Shown in pieces: positions 5,265-10,378 of a stretch of DNA of 10,378 bases. The DNA lies in contig JAAZZY010000057.1 in NCBI GenBank assembly GCA_014239035.1, forward strand, positions 1 to 10,378. Reading direction: 5' to 3'. A program made the position numbers and the translations under genes. Source of the DNA: Chlamydiia bacterium. Lineage in GTDB: Bacteria; Chlamydiota; Chlamydiia; Chlamydiales; JAAZZY01. The notes beneath the pieces are model-generated. The model had not been told where the DNA came from. It ran no database searches and saw only the letters and a program-made list of their open reading frames with translations. Within the stretch, counting starts at the first letter, position 1, and each line of letters starts with the position of its first letter.

Positions 5265-7438
5265 TGCCCCTAGACAAACAGTCGACTTCTAAGCTGCTAC
5301 AAAACGGCAGCTCCTTTTTTTCTAAACAGATACAGTTTGAAGAGCGCGCGGAGCAAATTGAAATGCTTCAAGCCATCATCGATGCTTTCAATGAAAGAAA
5401 ATTTGCTTTTATTGAAGCTGGCACAGGAATTGGAAAGAGTTTAGCCTATTTACTCCCAGCACTACTAAACAGCATTGAAAATGATGAAAAATGTGTGATT
5501 TCCACTCACACAATTACGTTGCAAGAGCAACTGCTTCAAAAAGATATCCCCTTTATACTTGAAACCCTAAACTTAGATCTTAGCGCTGTTTTAGTTAAAG
5601 GCATGGGAAACTATTTGTGTCTAAGAAAATATTATGATTTTCAAGACCATGCATCGCTTCGAACAATGGATGAGCAAGAAGAGCTATCAGAGCTAGAAAA
5701 TTGGATACAAACAACTCACGATGGGTCCTTGTCTGATTTAGAGAAAGTCCCTAAGAAAGTTGGCTGGGAAAAACTCAATTGTGAATCGGATGCTTGCACG
5801 TTTGTTAAATGCCCTCATTACTCAAACTGCTTCTTCTTTAAGGCGAGAAAAAAGTGCAAAGACGCGAAACTTCTAATTGCTAACCACCACCTCCTTTTAG
5901 CTGACTTGCAAATGGCTGATTCTGATGGAGGCGGCATCCTGCCAGAATATGAACACCTTATTATTGATGAAGCCCATACTTTAGAAGATATTGCCACGAG
6001 AAGTTTGGCATCTTCAGCATCTGCTCAATATATTTTAAGAAAGCTCAACGAGCTAGTAGCAGAGCGAGGTGGCTCAGGAAAATTGCAGCGGCTAAAACAT
6101 GTCCTAGTTGAGAATAAGGATATTGTTGAAGAAAAACTGATAGATTTAGTTGCAAACGACTTGTTTCCTGAGAAAAAAGTAACTCAATCTCTTTTATTTG
6201 AGGCATTCATCTCACTTGGCGAATTTTTGAACCAAAAATTTACTGGTTCAAATGATGGGAAAGTTGCACTAGATTCCAGCATTAGAGCCTGCAGCGAATT
6301 TGTTGATCTTAAAACAATGTTTGAAGAGCTTATTGAACAGTTTAAAGGCTTCACTCAGAATTTAAGCTCAGTAATTGAGCGAAGCTCTGAAATTGACGAT
6401 ACTCAAGCCAAAAAAAAGCTGCAAAATATTATCATTGATACAAAAGCACTTATTTCATTTTTTGAGAAAACAACCTCTACTCTCCATGATTTTTTTCATC
6501 CAGATGAATCTGAGCATAAAGTCTATGTCATTGAATGGAATTCATCTCGCTCTTTATCAGGTATTCGCCTCCTTATTATTCAACTCAATATATCTGAAAT
6601 TTTGGCAGACAACCTTTTCTCTCTAAGAGAATCTGCAATTTTATGTAGTGCAACCCTAAGCCACAATAAGCAGTTTTCTTTTGCTAAAAAGCAACTTGGG
6701 TTTGAATCAGAGGAACTAAAGAATCGAGGGATAATAGAAAAACTCTTAGAGTCCCCCTTCAACTACAAAGAAAAAGTACTACTGGCCACTCCCTCTGATA
6801 TGCCTGATCCTAGATCTCCAAGTTACCAACAAATGCTTTGTGAGAACATTTTAAAAGCTGTTAAGGTCAGCCAGGGTGGTGCTTTTATTCTTTTTACGTC
6901 CTATAGCTCATTGGGGCACTGTTATGACAAGGTTGAAAGTGAGCTTATAGAGTCTGGCCTGCTTCCATTAAGGCAAGGAGATGAAAATCGAAACACCCTT
7001 TTAAAGATCTTTAAAGAAAATCCCAACTCCGTTCTATTTGGAACTGATACTTTTTGGGAGGGAATCGATGTGCCAGGTTTCAACTTAAGACAAGTCATCA
7101 TTACAAAGCTCCCCTTTCCTGTTCCATCTGAGCCTATCTTCCAAGCTAAATGCAAGCAAATTGAAGCTGAGGGTAAAAGTTCTTTTATGGAATATTCTGT
7201 GCCTAAAGCTATTGTTAAATTTAAACAGGGGTTTGGTCGCCTGATCAGAACAAAAAAAGACTTTGGAACTATTTTATGTTTTGACTCTAGGCTTATCCAA
7301 AAAGCTTATGGAAGACTTTTTATTAGTAGCTTACCGCAGTGCCAAAGATGCTCTGAGCCCTTTGAAGGGATTCTTAAAAAGATGCAAAACTTCTATGAAT
7401 CTAACAGGGAATGGAGCGTAACGGAATCGAACCGATGA
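5264..7438 (+). CDS. dinG: DinG/XPD-family iron-sulfur DNA helicase
   Basis: This is a superfamily 2 ATP-dependent 5'-3' DNA helicase, related to DinG and YoaA, expected to act on replication or repair intermediates. Over 724 residues the motifs are Walker A AGTGIGKS (52-59), Ia STHTITLQEQL (80-90), Walker B DEAH (235-238), III CSATLS (461-466), V GTDTFWEGIDVPG (593-605) and VI QGFGRLIR (655-662). Four cysteines between Walker A and DEAH (Cys119, 178, 183, 189) match the spacing of the DinG/XPD iron-sulfur cluster. There is no N-terminal DEDD exonuclease domain, so it is the E. coli-like form. It begins inside the rpoD stop codon. Its last eight residues (WSVTESNR) and stop codon are read from the antisense strand of the tRNA-Ala gene, so the true family C-terminus probably ends near residue 711 and this tail is likely recent or non-functional. 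Confidence 0.92.
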   Translation: MPLDKQSTSKLLQNGSSFFSKQIQFEERAEQIEMLQAIIDAFNERKFAFIEAGTGIGKSLAYLLPALLNSIENDEKCVISTHTITLQEQLLQKDIPFILETLNLDLSAVLVKGMGNYLCLRKYYDFQDHASLRTMDEQEELSELENWIQTTHDGSLSDLEKVPKKVGWEKLNCESDACTFVKCPHYSNCFFFKARKKCKDAKLLIANHHLLLADLQMADSDGGGILPEYEHLIIDEAHTLEDIATRSLASSASAQYILRKLNELVAERGGSGKLQRLKHVLVENKDIVEEKLIDLVANDLFPEKKVTQSLLFEAFISLGEFLNQKFTGSNDGKVALDSSIRACSEFVDLKTMFEELIEQFKGFTQNLSSVIERSSEIDDTQAKKKLQNIIIDTKALISFFEKTTSTLHDFFHPDESEHKVYVIEWNSSRSLSGIRLLIIQLNISEILADNLFSLRESAILCSATLSHNKQFSFAKKQLGFESEELKNRGIIEKLLESPFNYKEKVLLATPSDMPDPRSPSYQQMLCENILKAVKVSQGGAFILFTSYSSLGHCYDKVESELIESGLLPLRQGDENRNTLLKIFKENPNSVLFGTDTFWEGIDVPGFNLRQVIITKLPFPVPSEPIFQAKCKQIEAEGKSSFMEYSVPKAIVKFKQGFGRLIRTKKDFGTILCFDSRLIQKAYGRLFISSLPQCQRCSEPFEGILKKMQNFYESNREWSVTESNR

Positions 7439-7484
7439 CCTCAACAATGCCATTGTTGCGCTCTACCAATTGAGCTAACGCCCC
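7412..7484 (-). tRNA. tRNA-Ala (anticodon GGC)
   Basis: The minus strand folds into a complete 73-base cloverleaf. It has a 7-bp acceptor stem, a D arm GCTC/GAGC with an eight-base loop, a perfect anticodon stem CAACA/TGTTG with loop ATGGCAT, a five-base variable loop, and a T arm with loop TTCGATT. The anticodon GGC (plus-strand 7449-7451) reads alanine GCC and GCU codons. The acceptor stem contains G3-U70, the main alanine identity pair, and the discriminator base is A. One T-T mismatch occurs at 50-64 in the T stem. CCA is not encoded. The 3' end overlaps the last 27 bases of dinG on the opposite strand. Confidence 0.95.
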
Positions 7485-7507
7485 ATTAGAGATCTTTTAA
7501 AGTGTTC

Positions 7508-7537
7508 ATTATAAGGTAGTATAACGATATGTGTAAA
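7508..7537 (-). promoter_or_regulatory. Promoter for tRNA-Ala
   Basis: On the minus strand TTTACA (7532-7537, five of six consensus bases) is followed after 18 bases by a perfect TATAAT (7508-7513). Transcription would start around 7501, about 17 bases before the mature tRNA 5' end, which is typical of a tRNA leader. The -35 box lies within the first codons of the WbqC-family gene on the other strand. Confidence 0.65.
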
Positions 7538-8242
7538 GTAGTAGTGATTATTCAATCTTCCTATATCCCCTGGAGAGGCTATTTTGATTTAATTAACAGA
7601 GCTGATGAGTGTATTGTCTATGATGATGTCCAGTTTACAAAGAGAGACTGGCGCTCCAGAAACATGATTAAAACCCCTAATGGTGCTCAGTGGCTTACTA
7701 TCCCAGTCAAAACAAAAGGGAAATATTTTCAAAAAATTAATGAAGTTGAGGTTGGTGACAATGACTGGTGCCAAAAGCACTGGAATGCCATCTGCCATAA
7801 CTACGCTAAGGCCCCTTTTTTCAATCAATATAAGGACATTTTTAAGACTATCTATGACCAATTAAAGGACTTCTCTTTACTTAGCAAAATAAATATGTCT
7901 TTTCTCCAACAGATATGCAAACTACTAAACATTAATACCCAGTTTACTTTCTCAGAAGACTACGGTTTTGAGCACTTAACTAGAACGGATAGGCTTGTGG
8001 CATTGTGCGAAGCCGCTAAAGCAACCAAGTATATTAGCGGGCCAAGCGCAAAAGCATATGTCAACCCGGAGCAATTCCAATCAGCGAATATTGAACTAGA
8101 GTATATGAACTATGCAGACTATTCTAACTATCCACAATGTTTTGGAGACTTTATAGGTGCTGTCTCGATATTAGATACTATGTTTAACATTGGATGCGAC
8201 ACAAAAACTTATATGAAAAGTTCTCAGATACCTTCGAATTGA
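7529..8242 (+). CDS. WbqC-like family protein
   Basis: This 237-residue protein belongs to the WbqC-like family, whose genes are common in O-antigen and other surface polysaccharide clusters. Its biochemical role is not firmly settled as far as I know. Family landmarks are the N-terminal QSSYIPWRGYFDLI (9-22), YDDVQFTKRDWRSRN (31-45), WLTIPVK (55-61), YISGPSAKAYV (168-178) and the C-terminal SILDTMFNIG (213-222). The start agrees with the usual family N-terminus. Only a weak AAGG lies 12 bases before the ATG, so translation may be inefficient or start differently. There is no signal peptide or membrane segment, so it is probably cytoplasmic. It diverges from the tRNA gene and converges on a glycosyltransferase gene, with 26 bases between the stop codons and no clear terminator. 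Its neighbours point to glycan decoration, possibly of an amino sugar (inference). Confidence 0.82.
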   Translation: MCKVVVIIQSSYIPWRGYFDLINRADECIVYDDVQFTKRDWRSRNMIKTPNGAQWLTIPVKTKGKYFQKINEVEVGDNDWCQKHWNAICHNYAKAPFFNQYKDIFKTIYDQLKDFSLLSKINMSFLQQICKLLNINTQFTFSEDYGFEHLTRTDRLVALCEAAKATKYISGPSAKAYVNPEQFQSANIELEYMNYADYSNYPQCFGDFIGAVSILDTMFNIGCDTKTYMKSSQIPSN

Positions 8243-8268
8243 TCGTGCAAAACTTTGGAATATTGGGT

Positions 8269-9249
8269 TTATACTTTTTCGGAAAAATGCTCTTCATTAT
8301 TTGTTTTATGTGCAGGTGAGTTTACAGGTAAGTCTGCTGAAACTATTTCTTTTATAATTGTCAGCGGCCTAGATTTCACTTCAACAAATATTTTGGCTAA
8401 ATATAGACTAATAACTCCTAGGAAGGAAATAGTGACACCACCTAAAAACCAAATAGACATAATAAGAGAAGTCCAACCATCGATAGGTTTATTCCCGATA
8501 AGTTTTTGAATAAGGACGTAACTTGAATAAAAAATAGAACCCATAAAAATTCCAAATCCTAAAAAACAAAAATACACGAGCGGTTTAAATGAAAAGGAAA
8601 CTATGGAATCTACAAAGCAGCCCAACCGCCTTAAAAAACTATAAGTTGTATTTTTCTTTCGAGACTTGTCTATAGGCAAAGGAGTTTGCTTATAGCCTAC
8701 CAAATACCAAATACCACCGATACTTAATGCTTTTTCGTTATATAGGGCTAGGGCCTTAGCATAGCGGCAAGACATAAGCCTAACTGTACAAATGTTTGGA
8801 GAAATCTGTATTCCCGTAAGGAATTTAAAAGTCCAATAATAGATTTTTCCAATTATTTTATTAACAAATGTCCCGCCTCTTTTTTTCTGTACACCATAAA
8901 CTACATCAGCATCATCATCTAGCAGTTTTGTATAAAATTTAACAATGGACTCTGGAGCCTCTTCTAAATCAGCATCTATTAAAAAAATATAATCACCAGA
9001 TGCATGTTTTATCCCAGTCATCATCGCCTCGTGATGACCAAAGTTACGCGATAAATCAATAATTTTGATCCGGGGATTTTTAGATAAAAGTTTCTTGCAA
9101 ATTTCAAGCGAACAATCTGGGGATCCATCATTTACAAAAACTATTTCGTAATCATTTGTAAGTTTTTTCACAGATAGAATTATCCGCTTATAAAACTCTT
9201 CCAAATGACTGGCTGAGTTGTAGAGGGTGGTTACTATCGATATCTTCAT
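8269..9249 (-). CDS. Family 2 glycosyltransferase, polyprenyl-phosphate type (GtrB/ArnC/DPM-like), membrane-anchored
   Basis: This 326-residue enzyme probably transfers a sugar from a nucleotide donor to undecaprenyl phosphate at the inner membrane. The GT-A domain (1-215) shows the nucleotide-binding start SIVTTLYN (4-11), VNDGSPD (39-45), SRNFGHHEAMMTGI (67-80) and the metal-binding DAD (92-94) in IDADLEEAPE. That last segment more often reads DADLQDPPE, so two positions are changed. Two hydrophobic segments follow, at about 222-246 and 260-287, and then the EVKSRPLTIIKEI segment (290-302). That segment corresponds to the conserved RPxYI region at the end of bactoprenol glucosyltransferases. 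Its start codon is two bases after the stop of the adenylation gene upstream, so the two are almost certainly one operon with coupled translation. No separate ribosome site is obvious. The sugar and acceptor cannot be told from sequence. Confidence 0.88.
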   Translation of the reverse strand: MKISIVTTLYNSASHLEEFYKRIILSVKKLTNDYEIVFVNDGSPDCSLEICKKLLSKNPRIKIIDLSRNFGHHEAMMTGIKHASGDYIFLIDADLEEAPESIVKFYTKLLDDDADVVYGVQKKRGGTFVNKIIGKIYYWTFKFLTGIQISPNICTVRLMSCRYAKALALYNEKALSIGGIWYLVGYKQTPLPIDKSRKKNTTYSFLRRLGCFVDSIVSFSFKPLVYFCFLGFGIFMGSIFYSSYVLIQKLIGNKPIDGWTSLIMSIWFLGGVTISFLGVISLYLAKIFVEVKSRPLTIIKEIVSADLPVNSPAHKTNNEEHFSEKV

Positions 9250-9251
9250 AA

Positions 9252-10378
9252 TTAAACTGTATTCTTTGTAGTATAATTTTTTAAACTGGACCTATCTATT
9301 TTACCATTCGCATTTTTGGGAAGTTGATCAAAAAAATGATAATGATTGGGGATCATATATGCTGGCAACAACTCGTTAAGCCTAGAATTAACATATTTAC
9401 TATCTATGAAATCTACATCAGACGCAATATAAGCGACTAGTTTACCAAAAATTTGATTTTCCTTTTTATATAGCACCGCGACTTGATTAACATTATCCAG
9501 CTTATTAATTGCTTGTTCAATTGCTTCAAGTTCTATTCGATAGCCCATATGTTTTATTTGGTGATCTTTTCTTCCTAAAAAATAGAGCATCCCATTTTTC
9601 TGTTGCACAAGATCACCTGTTTTGTACATTTTTGCATTATGGTGCCCATGCTTTGAGTATGAATAAAAAGCATTTGCTGTACGCTTAGGATCATTAAAGT
9701 ATCCAGCAGCTACATTGGGGCCGATTAAGCAGAGTTCTCCTTTTTCAGCTTTCTTTTCATCAGCATCTAAAATTACAAATGAAAAATTTTGATTGATTTG
9801 ACCTAATGGGGGTAGTCCCTCAAGATCATTAAAATCATTCTGACTTATTTGATAGCTTGAACAGATGCAGGTACATTCCGTTGGGCCATAGACATTTATA
9901 AATTGAGTATGATCTGCAAATAGATCATACAATTTTTTCAACTCTACTTTAGGATAGCCTTCTCCCCCAAAGATGATTATTCTCAATGCTTTGAACACAT
10001 TTTGTGAAAGTACTTTTGTCGTCATCAAGTAAATCAAAAGGGAAGGAACTGAAAACCAAATAGTACAGCCAATTCTGCTCACATACTCTACCAATAATTT
10101 TGGATGGCTAACAATTTCTTTCTTAATAGGGGCAAGAGATGCCCCTGAAAATAGAGCTACGTAAAAATCAAAGACTGAATTATCAAAATACATTGGGTTT
10201 ACGTTTGTAAAAATATCTGTAGGTTGAATATTGAATCTTTTTATACCCCATTCAATTAGGTGGATTAGGTTTTGGTGAGTAACTGCAACACCTTTCGGCT
10301 TGCCTGTTGAACCTGAGGTAAACATGATGTATGCAATAGCACTTCCATCAACTGCATTAAAATTATTTACCTGTGGAT
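9252..10378 (-). CDS. Stand-alone amino-acid/acyl adenylation enzyme (partial, N-terminus outside window)
   Basis: The reading frame stays open to the window edge (PQVNNFNAVDGSAIAYI precedes the Met codon at 10325), so the true start and probably over 100 residues are missing. The enzyme belongs to the ANL superfamily and would form an acyl- or aminoacyl-AMP and load it on a carrier. Numbering from that Met, core motifs are A3 FTSGSTGKPKG (2-12), A4 FDNS (47-50, with the Asp that usually contacts the substrate amino group), A5 NVYGPTE (144-150), A6 GELCLIGP (196-203), A7 YKTGD (234-238), A8 GRKDHQIK (251-258) and A10 NGKIDR with catalytic Lys342. No condensation, carrier or thioesterase domain follows: the protein ends 15 residues after the lysine. 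DltA-like D-alanine activation is one option. The operon with a glycosyltransferase suggests activation of a residue for glycan decoration. Confidence 0.85.
   Translation of the reverse strand, partial: PQVNNFNAVDGSAIAYIMFTSGSTGKPKGVAVTHQNLIHLIEWGIKRFNIQPTDIFTNVNPMYFDNSVFDFYVALFSGASLAPIKKEIVSHPKLLVEYVSRIGCTIWFSVPSLLIYLMTTKVLSQNVFKALRIIIFGGEGYPKVELKKLYDLFADHTQFINVYGPTECTCICSSYQISQNDFNDLEGLPPLGQINQNFSFVILDADEKKAEKGELCLIGPNVAAGYFNDPKRTANAFYSYSKHGHHNAKMYKTGDLVQQKNGMLYFLGRKDHQIKHMGYRIELEAIEQAINKLDNVNQVAVLYKKENQIFGKLVAYIASDVDFIDSKYVNSRLNELLPAYMIPNHYHFFDQLPKNANGKIDRSSLKNYTTKNTV

Noticed and set aside
7358..7382. CCCTTTGAAGGG near the dinG end with nearby A/T runs, as a tRNA or dinG terminator.
   Set aside because: The stem has a two-base loop, lies in coding sequence, and the following A/T-rich run is not placed as in an intrinsic terminator.
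7412..7484. tRNA-Ala as an integration site with an inserted element.
   Set aside because: Integration normally occurs at the tRNA 3' end, but that end is buried in dinG. No integrase gene or direct repeat of the tRNA end is visible in the window.
8255..8509. Plus-strand open frame of 84 codons near the glycosyltransferase end.
   Set aside because: It is antisense to the well-supported glycosyltransferase membrane region, has no ribosome site and resembles no family; other short antisense frames in rpoD and dinG were dismissed for the same reason.

Overview
The window looks like chromosomal DNA from a member of the Chlamydiae, most likely one of the environmental (Parachlamydia-like) lineages. 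The main evidence is the primary sigma factor. From memory it follows chlamydial sigma-66 closely from the N-terminal region through regions 2, 3 and 4, including the chlamydia-type non-conserved region. An McsA/McsB pair of the kind also found in Chlamydia supports this. The DNA is AT-rich.

Region 1 (1-1600): mcsA and mcsB overlap by ATGA. McsA has four CxxC zinc pairs and a C-terminal UVR motif. McsB has the phosphagen-kinase fold but appears to have lost most of its catalytic residues, so it may be a pseudokinase adaptor. A terminator that suits both strands separates it from a convergent gene.

Region 2 (1600-3440): a small minus-strand gene encodes a 92-residue single-pass membrane protein with a repeat-built acidic DPTG tail. 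It diverges from two overlapping peptide deformylase paralogues. The second paralogue carries an N-terminal signal-like or anchor segment. An 11-bp inverted repeat and two good promoter candidates lie in the divergent gap.

Region 3 (3440-7485): rpoD is followed, with a one-base overlap, by a DinG/XPD-type iron-sulfur helicase. The dinG stop codon lies inside an antisense tRNA-Ala(GGC) gene, which has its own promoter.

Region 4 (7529-10378): this part looks accessory and concerns surface polysaccharide. It holds a WbqC-family protein on the plus strand. Converging on it are a polyprenyl-phosphate-type family 2 glycosyltransferase and, running off the window edge, a stand-alone amino-acid or acyl adenylation enzyme. 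Together they suggest a glycan carrying an amino acid or acyl decoration.

All functional calls rest on motifs read by eye and on remembered family sequences. No database search was possible. No CRISPR array, transposase, integrase or origin was seen, and no gene-free stretch exceeds about 200 bases.
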